NCBI GenBank assembly: GCA_013399015.1
Contig: VWZX01001039.1
Span: 516,762 to 580,761, forward strand
Origin: Galbula dea
Lineage: Eukaryota > Chordata > Aves > Piciformes > Galbulidae
DNA: 64,000 nt
Direction: 5' to 3'
In this document: piece after piece, positions 44,236 to 54,970 of the stretch
How positions within the stretch are numbered: the first letter of the stretch is position 1
Layout: every line of letters starts with the position of its first letter
The notes under the pieces: generated by a model
Databases searched by the model: none
What the model was told of the DNA's origin: nothing
Seen by the model: the letters and a program-made list of their open reading frames with translations, nothing else
Program-made: the position numbers and the translations under genes

Positions 44236-44818
44236 TTCACTCTTCTGTTACCCCAGATATGTTTAGCCAGTGTAACATTGCTGTATGTTCATTGAATTGG
44301 GGCTGTTGGAACATCCAACAAACATGCCTTTGAGGAACAGCCAGTTTCCAGGAATGCTTTCCACCTTAAATGGATCTTCCCAGTCCATTATACTGGCAGC
44401 TGAGGTTAAAGTTTGGGAAAATGGAAATGTTAAATGCATAGGTGTGTATGGCACTGCCTGGTGCCAGACTGTTTGCACAAGTATAACCAGATCAAGCCCT
44501 GAGGTATCTAGGCAACTTGGCTGGGTTTTAGATCAGGAGTTAACTCTTTGTCCTTCAGAGGTCCAGCAGAAGGTTTTCCCATGCAGATTGTAGCAGTGTT
44601 TGGACTGAAGATATTACTGTTTCAGAAGAACTTTTCTTCCTGGCTTTATGAACTGTCTAGAAGCTAGCTTGGGTTGAAGCTCACCACTGTAATGCAGCTT
44701 TGCTTCATACTATCATGTGGAGAGGAAGTGAGAGCCGGGCTGGACATTCTCCTTGCAGTGCTGCCCACCTCCTAAAACAGAGTTCATACAATTTTCAATG
44801 TTTCTTTTCTGTTTCCAG
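44236..44818. other. Single-copy sequence, nothing recognised
   Basis: No repeat or gene is recognised. The right end is a pyrimidine-rich tract that leads into the exon-like segment at 44819. Confidence 0.45.
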
Positions 44819-44904
44819 CCTGGATCTTAGTGGGGAACAGAGCTGCTCTGATGACCATGGAGTGAGCTGGATCTGCAAGCCAGAGCCAGTCACGTTGTCC
44901 ACAG
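44819..44904 (+). other. Candidate internal coding exon (unverified)
   Basis: 'TTTCTTTTCTGTTTCCAG' ends at 44818 and a donor ACAGGTAGGT starts at 44905. Both are close to consensus. The 86 bases read L-D-L-S-G-E-Q-S-C-S, then DDHGVSWICKPEPVTLST, with one base of a split codon at each side. The composition is protein-like, with two Cys and acidic residues, but I do not recognise it. This is the best-formed acceptor/donor pair found in the window. It remains a pattern-based guess, and no companion exon is assigned. Confidence 0.25.
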
Positions 44905-47900
44905 GTAGGTGCCAGCATTAACAGCTCTGCAGTGCTCAGGCTGCCGTGGAAACTGAGGGAGTGTTAGACCCTAGCAGCTGTGAACAGGGAAGGCACCAAG
45001 GTGTCAGGGAGATAGCTTTGCCCTCCCTCAAGTTTTGGGGGTTGTTCAGAACCTCTAAGGGATGCAGCCCAGGAGCTCATTAGATTCCAGGTTATGAAGG
45101 TTGCAAACCCAGGAATTAGTTTATAAATATCCCCATTACCCTCTAAACCTACTCACATGACTTTGGGAGGTGTTGGCATGGTAAGACCTGCACTTTTGCA
45201 GAGCTTCCTAAGTGGAGAGGGGTCACTGTGGCAGGTGGGGCCAAAGGCAGCTCTGCTGACAGCAGCTATGTATCCAATCTCTTTACAGAAATCATCTCAA
45301 AATCTCCCAAGTGCTCAGAGCACCCTAGCCAAATAGCCCCAGGCTGGGACAGCAGAGCACAAAGAAAATCATGGATACTCAGAGCTTGGGCTTTAGCTGC
45401 ACAGGACCTGAAAGCACAGGCATGTTTGGGGAGAGAGGTACGAGGAAGCAGGGCAGCTTGTGCCATGGGAACAGGAGCTACAGGCAGAATCATGCTTATT
45501 AAAAGATGACAGCCTTCAGGGAGACATTTGAGCTGCTCTGGTTTGCAGCCCCCTGGGTCCTGAACTCATAGTGGGGTTGGCTCAGTGCAACAGGTTCTGA
45601 AGGAGGGTTATGGCTGGGGAGCTCTGGCACTGCCAGCAGGAAAAGGTCATGCAAAGTAAATAAAGGAGTCCCTTTGACAGGAATTGAGGAATACTTCTGA
45701 CTGTACACAGCTGTCATCCAGCTGCTTAACTCCAGGCCTATTCCTCCTGGCATTCAGGCAGGAGCAAATAAGAAAGGAAGGCAACTAAAGGTAGTAGCTT
45801 ATACATTCAGCTCAGTGCAGCCTGGGAAAGCTTTGGGCAGCCTGTCCCCCATCTCTGCCTGCTTTCCATTATTATTTTTAGAGCCAGCAATAAGAACTTT
45901 ATTGGTTTTATTCATCTCCTGTCAGATGCCCAGTCAACATCTGGCAATGCAACAATTCCCAGAAAGAGCTAACCTAGTGAGACCCAGTGGAGGAGGAGGT
46001 GCTGAGGAAGATATCCATCCTTCATCCCATCCCTGCCTGCCCTTTTAATTATCTTCCCAGCCAAAATAGCATGGTTACTCACCCTTGCTACCTGCCTGGA
46101 TTTCAGAGCACCAGGGTCATGGGAGCTCCCCTGGGTGGAAGGCATCTAAGAAAACATATAGGGTGTGAAGGATAGAGGCAGGAAGAGCAGAGCAGGACAC
46201 AGAGCGTCCTGAAAACTGCTCCTGGATCCATAGAACTGATAGTGAGGAGCTGCATCCTTTCCCAGGGCTGAGGTGGGTCACTGCAGGGGGAGGAGATTTG
46301 ACACATGGATCAGAAAGGAGCAGTGGATCATGTGGCCAGTACAAGAGGAGAGCACACAGCAGGGCTCTGGAGCTCAGCTTTCCCTCCTCCCATTTTGGAT
46401 TTGCACAGGACTCAGAACTTATGAATAAAAATGCAGAGATCCTTCCTGAAGGGTTTTTGATAGAGTTTGCTGCAGGCTAGAGGATTTTAAGATCTAGCAC
46501 AAGATTGAATAGAGAGGAACACATTTTTATTTACTTTGGTGCATAGTGGACTCATAATAAAACTCAAGTGTAACAAGCCAGAGGCAAGTTCTGTTCTGTT
46601 TGGATATTAGCCCATGTGCAGCAGGTCCAGCAGGTTCCCTGTCAGATCCCACGGTGGATCTCCTGAGCCCCCTTTTCCAACACATTCCCACTCTGACTTC
46701 TACCTCAGGTGTGGGTGGCTTGGTTTGTGCTGAATTGTCGTACCTGCCTTTCCACATCTTGGGTTTTCTTTGCTCCCTGGCTCCTAGGTTTAAACTCTAG
46801 CCAGTTGATCAGGGCAGTTCCTCCCTCTTCTCTGCTAGAGTCTTCTCATATTTTGGTCTTTTTGTGCTCACCACCTCTGTGGGAAGTTCTTTCCTGCTCC
46901 TGTGGCACTCTTGTCCCTCTGGTCACTCTCCTCTCCCAGACCAGCTGCTCTCCAGATCTCTTCTGCTCACATATCCTCCTTGGGCTTCCTCTGCAAACTC
47001 TTTCCATTCCTCTACTCTGAGACATCATCCAACCAAGGCTGCTTTGTGGCTTCACCCAGTGCCTGAGGGGCCTTTGCACTTTGGTGCCCCTGAAGAAAGC
47101 AGACAGAGTAGGTTACCCCTTCCTCCTGCCTGGAAGTGGAGCTTCAGGAGGAGAAGGCAGCAAGGGCAGGTGGGGGACAGCTCTTCCCTCCTGGTACCAA
47201 AGCCCAGCTCGGCCAAGTGCCCTCCTGGTCTTGGCCGTTCTTCTTGGAGTAGCAACCTGTGTCTTGAAACAAGGTCACAAACCCTTGTAGCCCTCAATGG
47301 TACTGGGTGCCTGGTCCCAGCCTGCCCATTTTGGAGCATGCAGTCTTCTCAGCCATCCTGTTGAGTCCCCAGAGCTGGATGTCTGAGGTTGTCCTCAGCT
47401 CCAGATCCACAGTGAGAGAGACAGATCGTTCAGAGAAAGGGCCTCGGCCGAACTGCCTAATCAGATGCCCACTGATGTGAGTAAATGCCACCAGTGGGAG
47501 CTGAGGCATCATCATCCAGCCCATAATGGTCCTTTAAAGACATTTCAGCAGCTCAATTAAGTTTCCACTTGTGTGTTTTCTTCCCCCCCCTTTGCTTTCA
47601 TGGTCATTTAAAACAAATAAAGTGAGCAGATGATGGCGTGCTCTCCACCGTTTCATTCCCTTCCCACAGCTCTCCAGATTATTTGGTGATTCAGGGGCAG
47701 CAGGGGGAACACTTCTGGAAGGGGAGGCAGGAGCTTCCCCCAGGGAGCACAGCTCCACACACCAGGGCCCCCCGACCATCCCAGAGGAGATACGTGCCTC
47801 CGGTTTTAACTTTGCAAGCTGATAGAGGTGGGGAATGCAGCAGCAGAGCCCAGCCTTGGAGCAGAGGTGGCCACCCTCTCCCCCGCTTCGGTGGCCTCTC

Positions 47901-49494
47901 TGTTCTCAGTGCATGTCTCACTGCCCTCCTTGTTCTCCCATTGTCAAGTGTGGATGAAGACCAATGTTCAGGAGACATTTCATGCTTCTGTGCAAACACA
48001 ATATGAGATGAAGAATTCCTACCCTTAGACAAGGAGACCAGAGTGTATTTTCTCAGAAGAAGGAAAAGCAGCCAGATTGGAGCCTGCCAATTTCCCTTCA
48101 GTGCTTTCAGCTTCCCTAGGAGGTTCAAACAAGCCTTTTAAGCAGGCAGAGAGAAGTATATTCTAGGTTTTGGGGGGGATTTTAGGGAAAAAAAAAAGAA
48201 AATCACAAATCCTTTTGCATCTTTTTCTGTGTTATTTTTCCAACCTCTGTCTTGGTAGGTGACTTTTCCAGCTCTCTTCCATTTGATCTTCTGGGGCTGC
48301 AGTGGTGGAAGGACAATAGCATGTGGTTTATGTGTTTGTGAACAATTAACAGCAGCACTGCATTTCCCTGAGAACAGCATGTAAAACACACCCCAGGAGG
48401 GGAAAAAATAACAACCAACCAGACTGTTAAGTAGTCCAGAGCTTTTGCCATCCTGGAGGAAAACATAATGTGGGGGTTTGCTTATTCATCATCATCAGTA
48501 AATAACGGAGGTTCACCTTCAGCTCTCCTTCAGCCACTTCTCCTTCTCCCCAGCCTCTGTGCTAGCAGAGGAAGGAAATATTTACTGTAGTTTGGATGAC
48601 AAATTGTGGCTTTTTTGCTGTTGAAATTTTACCTTTTGTTTTCTCCCTAAAAAAGCTCTGTTTTCATAGCTTTGGCTTTGTCTTCCCCAGCATAAGAAGC
48701 CTCAGCCTGGAGTGTGTTCTGCCAGTCTGACACTGAAAACTAGTCTAGAACCATTTGCCTGAACCTGTCAAGCCGAGATCACAGCCACACATTGTGTATG
48801 CAGGTGGTTTGGCCAGGGAAGGACACAGGATGCACGTTAGTCAGTTAATGCAGGTATAATCTAATCTTTCCAAACAGCTCTGTCAGCAGGTTTTCTCACC
48901 CTTTGTGCAGTACATTGAGACGCTTTTTCATCCCTGTGCCCGTGCCAGGAGGAGGTGTTAGCTCACCCAGCTCTGGGGTTGGAATTTGGTGGCTCCAAAT
49001 TGCCTTCAGGAAAGACTTAGAGCAGTGTTGGATCCCCTGTGCTGCCTCCCCTGCGCCTCTCCCTGCCCTGGCAAGGCAGGAGCCTTGTCTTGAGGAGTGT
49101 CTTGTCTGTCCTAGCAGCACCTGGAGCTCATGGACTCTTTGCTGGGGTCAGGTCCAAGTGTGTCCTGACAGCTCCAGCTGCACCAGGAGTCTCCAGCACG
49201 TGCCTCACCACTGAAGGTTGACAGCATCCCTTCTCTTCATCCAGACATCGAAACTTGCCGTGGGTCTCACTCAAGCTGAGTCTGAGCCTAGAAGCACAGA
49301 GGTTACAGGACTTTTTCCACCCGACCACCTGCACTCCAGAGTCATCCTGCCTTGTAGAAGAGACAGGCTGGGCAGCATGAACTGGAGATGGCCACATGGA
49401 AGACCAGAGAAGCCATGAGTGGCCAAGACCTGCCAAAGCTCATTGACCAGGAGAGCTGTGAACACCAGATTCCTAAAACCTGGGCTTTACCTGA
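44905..49494. other. Single-copy DNA, nothing recognised
   Basis: No gene or repeat family is recognised over 4.6 kb. Around 46640-47300 the sequence is C/T-rich with stop-poor frames on both strands (up to 166 codons, plus 46864-47364) and no domains. 47500-47640 is AT-richer with 'CAGCTCAATTAAG' and could be conserved noncoding DNA. Confidence 0.4.
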
Positions 49495-49536
49495 CACTTT
49501 CCTGAAGTTTCCTGAATGGAAATGATTCAGGAAACT
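49495..49536 (+). promoter_or_regulatory. Heat-shock-element-like array
   Basis: At 49499-49516 the bases read TTCCTGAAGTTTCCTGAA: four contiguous alternating pentamers (nTTCn nGAAn nTTCn nGAAn), the arrangement bound by trimeric heat-shock factor. A fifth unit in phase (GAA, 49519-49521) is in the same orientation as its neighbour. A further TTCAGGAA occurs at 49526-49533. The array arises partly from a tandem copy of TTTCCTGAAG. No promoter or gene start is seen nearby, so function is not shown. Confidence 0.4.
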
Positions 49537-49599
49537 ACCATTTTCAGAGTATTCTGAAAATGTATTTTCAGAGTATTCAGAGTGATGCATTCATCACTC
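49506..49599. repeat. Three consecutive perfect inverted repeats
   Basis: Hairpin 1: an 11-bp arm at 49506-49516 pairs with 49526-49536 around a 9-base loop. Hairpin 2: a 10-bp arm at 49539-49548 pairs with 49553-49562 around a 4-base loop. Hairpin 3: an 8-bp arm at 49580-49587 pairs with 49592-49599 around a 4-base loop. In addition, ATTTTCAGAGTATTC is repeated exactly at 49540-49554 and 49564-49578. All arms are perfect when read directly. Confidence 0.9.
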
Positions 49600-49639
49600 C
49601 CCTGAATATGCAGCAGATTGTTAATGCTTGGGGCCAAAT

Positions 49640-49860
49640 AGCATGTCTTTTGGAACGCCGACACAGCGTAGTGCGTGTTGCTGCCTTTCCATCTATAATA
49701 ATTATTAAGGTAACGGGAGTAGCTGCATTCCAATAGGCTAGGAATGGCCAGGCAGAGGCAAAAAAAAAGTGATTCATGGTTGCAATTAACACTCGAGCTT
49801 GCACCTATGATTAATTAGCCTGGCAGTAGCTCTTATGCAAAAGATCAGGGTGTGAATTCA
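49640..49860. promoter_or_regulatory. Candidate conserved regulatory element
   Basis: The block holds a 12-bp palindrome TAATAATTATTA (49696-49707), 'GCATTCCAATAGG' (TEAD-like and CCAAT-like), TTAATTAG (49811-49818) and an octamer-like ATGCAAA (49835-49841). CpGs also occur in 'GGAACGCCGACACAGCG'. This mix resembles vertebrate developmental enhancers. It is an inference from motifs; conservation cannot be tested here. Confidence 0.3.
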
Positions 49861-51434
49861 TTGGGAGACAAGTGCTGACTTCCAAGATGGTTTCAGCTAC
49901 TCCTTAGTGCTCCTTGCTTGGACTGCCTCTCCTGGTTAATTAAAGGCAATGGCACAGGCTTGCTCTGCAGCACTACACCCATGGGCAGGTGGTGGAGAAT
50001 GTTTGTAGAACAGTGCTCAGTAGAAAAGTGGAGAATTAAATTCCCATCCAGGTCTCTAAATAGACTTTTGAAATGTCAGAGATGCTCTGAAGAATGCTGG
50101 CACCCGATGAGGTTGCTGTCAGGAAGAGGCAGTAGCATGCCAGAGTTATACTGGTCTAAATACACAGGTGACTTTTCAGCTCTTGTGTTGAAGGAAGCCT
50201 TAAATGCTCTGATGGACATACTTCTTCTGGTGGGAGGCAGAGGAACCAACAGGAACATGTGCTACAGATTTGTGTGCTTGTAGGTGCCTGCTGTGGATCC
50301 CTGTGCATCGATTAAAGCTGGTTTTAAGCACAATCCAGCACTGCTGGAAGGGTGGGCGAGCACCAGGGTTTGGGGGTGATTGCCACAGGGGCCAGGGCAG
50401 GAATTGTGAGGCTTTAAGCAGAACCTGGTGTGTTGTTCCCTCTTGATGATGTGTTCTCCTGCCATCCACAGCCTGGGACACTGCAAATGACATCGGCGTA
50501 TGAATGTCACCTGGATGTTTCCCCCTCAGAGATACCACCCAGCGTGAATGAGAAGGGAGAGGGTACAGAGAAGGCAGCATTGATGGACACAGGGTGATCA
50601 GATCCTAACAGAGAGAAGGATGAGAGATGTTCAGCTGGGGTCTGCCCAGGGAAAAGCTCTCTCTGGAAAGGGCTTTAACACCTTTCCTGGAGCATCACAT
50701 CAGCGGCAGGGCTGCAGTTTGCCTCTGAAATGACCTTTTGCTGACTTTCATCTCACAAGGTATTTCTCTTTTCCTCCCATCCTCCTTTTCCTCCAAGTGT
50801 ACCTCTCAGTGAGGAACAGCTTTGCTCTTTTCTTTGGAATAGGTGACTTAGATGTGGGAGATGGAGCAGGGGCAACTCCCAAGAGCCTGCAAGTTCCCAT
50901 GAAACACAAACTACTCTGAAGCACCAACCTTGTGAGGTGAGCCCTGCTGGCAAAGTTTCTCCTGTGGATTTTATCCATCACTCCTTCTGCTGGCTCATTA
51001 AGTTTCCCTTCTGCATATTTCTGCCTCCCACCACCCCAATTCATTTTTCCCAGTTGCAGCAGCTATTGACTGGTTTATATAGATGGGGTTTAACCAGTCC
51101 TCCCCACTGGCTGCTCCTGAATCACTGATGAGGCCCATTTGTCTGTTTACACATCAATCTGAAAGCACAGGCAAAGTTCTGTCTTGGCTTGACTTAATTG
51201 TAAGGAGCTGCAACCCCAATGTCTTTGCAAATAAAATAGTTTAATCTCATGGGGCATGGCTGGTGGAGAGAGTGGAATAAATACATCAATATGTAAATAC
51301 ATCCACCAGAGGAGGATGAACTGGGACTTTGCAAAACTGATAAAGCATCTTTGGAGACGTGTTGTCACCAGGCTTCTTGCACATTCTGATGAAGCAGACA
51401 GTGATGCTGGATCTCAGCCCTGGGTTGCAGGAGA
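49861..51434. other. Single-copy DNA, nothing recognised
   Basis: Frames of up to 126 codons (minus 50200-50580; plus 49918-50283, 121 codons) overlap on opposite strands and show no domains. No repeats are recognised. Confidence 0.4.
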
Positions 51435-51454
51435 GGGAGGGGGAGGAGGGTGGG
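51435..51454 (+). repeat. G-quadruplex-type motif
   Basis: Four runs of at least three G separated by 1-6 bases fit the usual G4 pattern: GGG-A-GGG-(six bases)-GGG-T-GGG. It is a sequence motif only. Confidence 0.6.
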
Positions 51455-51950
51455 CACAAGCATACCGTGACTGAAGTTCTTGTATGGATTGATTTGACTT
51501 AAATATATTCTGAGGCTGGTCTAATTGCCAGTTTAGTCTCAGGCTCTGATTTTCTTGTTGCTTTCACATCTCTGCTGCATTTCAAGCAGCCTGATTGGAA
51601 GCAGCATCCAGCCCAAGCTGAACCTCTGTTCAACCAAAAGAGACAATGCTTGTCCTCTCTGAACCCTTCCACGAGGTGTTTGCAGCAAAGCAGGAATGAG
51701 CTAAAGGCAGCAGAGGTTGGACTTTGGCTGGATGGGTGTTTTGTCTGTGTAACAGCATTGGGGCTTATTTTGGAAGACAAAGCCTGAAGCCTTTGGAACA
51801 CCTTGTTCACAATGAGCCCATGTGGATGTGACCCTCATCAGAGGTCTGAGCAAGTTGGAGGAGACCAATTAAACAAAGCATGAACAGGAGAAGGTGCCGT
51901 GACCAGTTTGTTCCTGCTGACATCCTGCAGGGTCTCTGCTGATTTCCAGG

Positions 51951-52026
51951 TGGAGAGAGGAGAGGAGAGGACAGGAGAGAGGGGACTGGAGAGGACAGGA
52001 CAGGACAGGATGGGAGGGGAGAGGAG
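51951..52026 (+). repeat. Purine-rich GGACA/GAGAG tract
   Basis: About 76 bases are almost wholly A and G with a few C and T, including GGACAGGACAGGACAGG and repeated GAGAGG units. It is an imperfect GGA/GGACA simple repeat. Stop-free frames on the opposite strand across it (rich in Ser, Pro and Leu) are artefacts of the repeat. Confidence 0.85.
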
Positions 52027-52883
52027 CTCCCACCACATTGTGTGGGGTGCTGTTTTCCTTTCTGCAGGCTGAGCTCCAGCCCTTGTTTTGCAGTGTGCCA
52101 CATGGAATTTTATCACCTTCAGCAATGAAATCTGTCACCTTCAAGCTGCTTTATTGTAATCTGGGGACTCTTGACCCATCTGCTGTAAGCCAGCACTGGG
52201 CTCCTGCCACGCAGGAGCCTCCCTCCTGCCTTCCTCCCCGTGCCATCACTAACATCTATCGATCAGGCTCCTGCCTGCCACCGACGCTGTTAACTTTAGG
52301 GACCACATTTGTACTTGTTCTCTCACTGGGATCAAATTGTTAATTGATCTTCCTTCCTTCTCTTTGCCTTCCTTCTGTCTCCTGTGCATCTCAATCCCCT
52401 TCTTCTGGTGGCTGCCTCATCTCCCCTTCCAGCCCCTCTCCAGTTTGGAGAGTAAAAGCCAGTGAGACATGCAGCGTAGCCAGTGTTGAGGAGGTGAGCA
52501 GGTATTTTAAAGTGCAAAGACATGTTTTAAACAATGAGATTTTCGTGTTGCATCAGCTATAAACCCACCCATGGCTGAGGCAGAGGAACTGGTGTGTCTT
52601 CTCTTTGACAAATCAATGGAATAGTGAGCTTGGGGAACAGTGCCTCTTCAGCAGGCATGGCTTGCATGTCACAGCTCTTGAAGTGTGTTGTTGTGGGCAG
52701 CTTTTTTTCTGGACAGGTTGGGAACCCTAGTGTGGCAGGATGAGATAAATTGACTTTATTAATCTGCTTTTATTATATACTATGATCTGAATGCTCTTGC
52801 TTGCTGCTTTTCTGTACCTCCTATCACAGATGCTTTTTTGGTTTCAGAAGAAGATCTGTAGTTTCAGATCAGTAGTTTCATCC
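52027..52883. other. Single-copy sequence, nothing recognised
   Basis: A 101-codon frame at 52038-52343 has no domain. The stretch 52330-52440 is pyrimidine-rich. No repeat is recognised before the CR1 stub. Confidence 0.4.
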
Positions 52884-52980
52884 AAAATCATACAATCTCC
52901 TTAGTTGGAAGGGACCCACAAAGTTCTTCGAGTCCAACTCTTGTCTCTGCAAAGGACAGCCCCAAAAATGCCACCATGAA
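52884..52980 (-). mobile_element. CR1 LINE 3'-terminal stub, minus strand
   Basis: On the plus strand, 'AAATCATACAATCTCC' is followed by 'TTAGTTGGAAGGGACCCACA', 'GAGTCCAACTCTTGTCTCTG' and 'AAAGGACAGCCCCAAAAATG'. The wording matches the tail of the copy at 35891-36491, so both belong to one CR1 subfamily. Only the 3' UTR remains. Confidence 0.92.
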
Positions 52981-54769
52981 GTGCAGTTGTGTCTGTATTT
53001 GCATACACATTTGTGTGGGCTAATGAAAAACTTCCCATCAGAGTTGCTTTTCTGCTAACAAGTGCTACACAGCAAAATGATTGTTAACTTTTTGGGAACG
53101 TCTGCTTTGGTGCAGAAATTGGAAATTTTGTAAAATACACTTGGTCAAACCTTTGGGGTTTAGGTTTTTCAATGAATAATCAATATTGGTACCAAAAGAT
53201 TTAAACAAGAAAAGGTATTCATTGAAGTTTCTCCACAGGAGAAAATCGATAACATGTATTATTAAATATAAAGAGGCTTGTGTCTTGAGTTTCATTGTGC
53301 CACAGCTCATAACAGCCCTTCAGAAGCTTGAAGCAGGGGTTTGTTTCATTAAATAAAATGTTGTTTTCATTACTGGCAGCATATTGGGAGATGCCTGTGC
53401 CCAGCAGTTTTGGCCTGGAGGGCTGCTCTCATCTGTCCCCCTGAATGCCCTGAGCTCTTTCATCAGCAATGGAAATGGTGATTTCAGAGGTGGATATGTA
53501 AAGGGTGACAGCAACGGCAGAGGGGTAGCAACAGCAAAGGGGGAAGCATGTTTTCTTGGCAGCATTTTTATACATCTGCCTCCTGAGCATCTGAGCAGGG
53601 AGGTGGTGAATTTGAGAGGTCCCTGATGATTAAGGGTGACATTGGTGATGGATGCAGCTCTTCCCCCAAGTCTCCCTCTAGCCAGTGGTCTTAACCCTGA
53701 CCTTTGAGAAGTGCCCCCTCTCAGCTGGGAATAGGAGGATTTCCAGTACCACCAGCAAGGAAGTAGGAGAGAAATCTCATTATTCTGTTTCCCTTCAATT
53801 GTTGGATTTGCCAGAAGTGGGACTTGGAGGCCAGTCCTCCAAAGCATTGCTTTGGCAGCCAGGCAGACTTGGAAGAAAGAAACGCTTCAATCATGTTTTC
53901 ATTCCCTGTGGCCAAGTTCCAGTGTCCAAAATGGGATTACCAGAAGTGAAATGCAGTTGAATCTCGCCTCTGCTGACCGTTAGCAGCTCCTGTTCCAGGC
54001 CTGGGTCCCTGGAGAGCTCTAGGGATGTATCTCTGTCCTGATGTGTCACTCTGATGTTCCTGTCCTAAGCTGAAATGACCAACTAACACACCCAGCTGCA
54101 GAGATCTTGTTGTGACAAGCCAGCAGAAACCTTTCCTCCAGCACATACACAAGTGTTTGGTAAGGCAAAAATAAGCAGTAAAGGAATCATCCTTTTTCTT
54201 GTTGTTTGGTTGGTTTTTTTCCCATTTTTTCCCCCCTTTGCTTCAGGAAAGCAGGAAGAGGCAAGAAAGGATTGACACTTCATCCCACCAAGGGCTTTTG
54301 CTAAGGTGCCTGCTGGGAACGCTGGCTGCGTGTTTCTCTTTAGGTAGCAACTCTTTTGATTTGCTCACTGCCTTGCAAGTCACACTGAGGTGCCTGGAGA
54401 AGGATTTGCTGCTTGCTTATGAAATCCATTCTCCCTTGAGGATCTCCTCTTCCCAACTTGATAAACTTCTAATTCTTGCTTTCCAATAACACAGAGGTAC
54501 TGTGCTTTCTGCCTTTATGAGGCTTTTGTGATTGATGTTCATCTGTGCTTGCAGGAGCCCAGTAACCTCATTTCATTTTTGACAGAACATCGGGACAAGC
54601 ACTCTGTATCCTCCTCCCTTTTGTGGTCATCTCTAAACGAAAGAGAAAGTAAAATGGGTAGAATCTGTCCAGATCTGTCAGTCTGCCTCCCTGCTACTCT
54701 CTCACTGGATCGCTTGTGACACTGTTTCTGGCCAGTGTGGCATGTGGGCCCATGTTCTGAGGACACGGT
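52981..54769. other. Single-copy DNA, nothing firm recognised
   Basis: An AT-rich segment covers 53060-53290. A minus-strand frame of 175 codons (53320-53847) is overlapped by plus frames and has no domain. A T-rich tract (TTTGGTTGGTTTTTTTCCC) lies near 54205-54240. Confidence 0.4.
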
Positions 54770-54970
54770 CGGCTTCGTTTTGATATCGTTCTCTTATCTT
54801 GTTTTTATTCTTGGTTCTGCACACTAAGGTCTGGGATATTTGGATGTGGCTGCTGCAGCTTGGCGTGGGAGTAGATTGCTTACATATTACCTCACAGAGT
54901 CAATGGAAATTTATAGCTGATAACACTTGGAGGCCAAATGCCTTTTTTAAGCTATTAGTGGTGGGGTTTG
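54770..54970. other. Possible conserved noncoding element
   Basis: The stretch combines CpG-bearing 'GGACACGGTCGGCTTCG' with AT-rich 'TTTGATATCGTTCTCTTATC' (GATA-like), 'TTACATATTACCTCA' and 'ATTTATAGCTGATAACAC'. It contains no repeat I recognise. The call rests on texture only and is weak. Confidence 0.2.

Noticed and set aside
51807..52144. Overlapping minus-strand frames rich in Ser, Pro and Leu
   Set aside because: All three phases stay open because they cross the polypurine tract; this is a repeat artefact.
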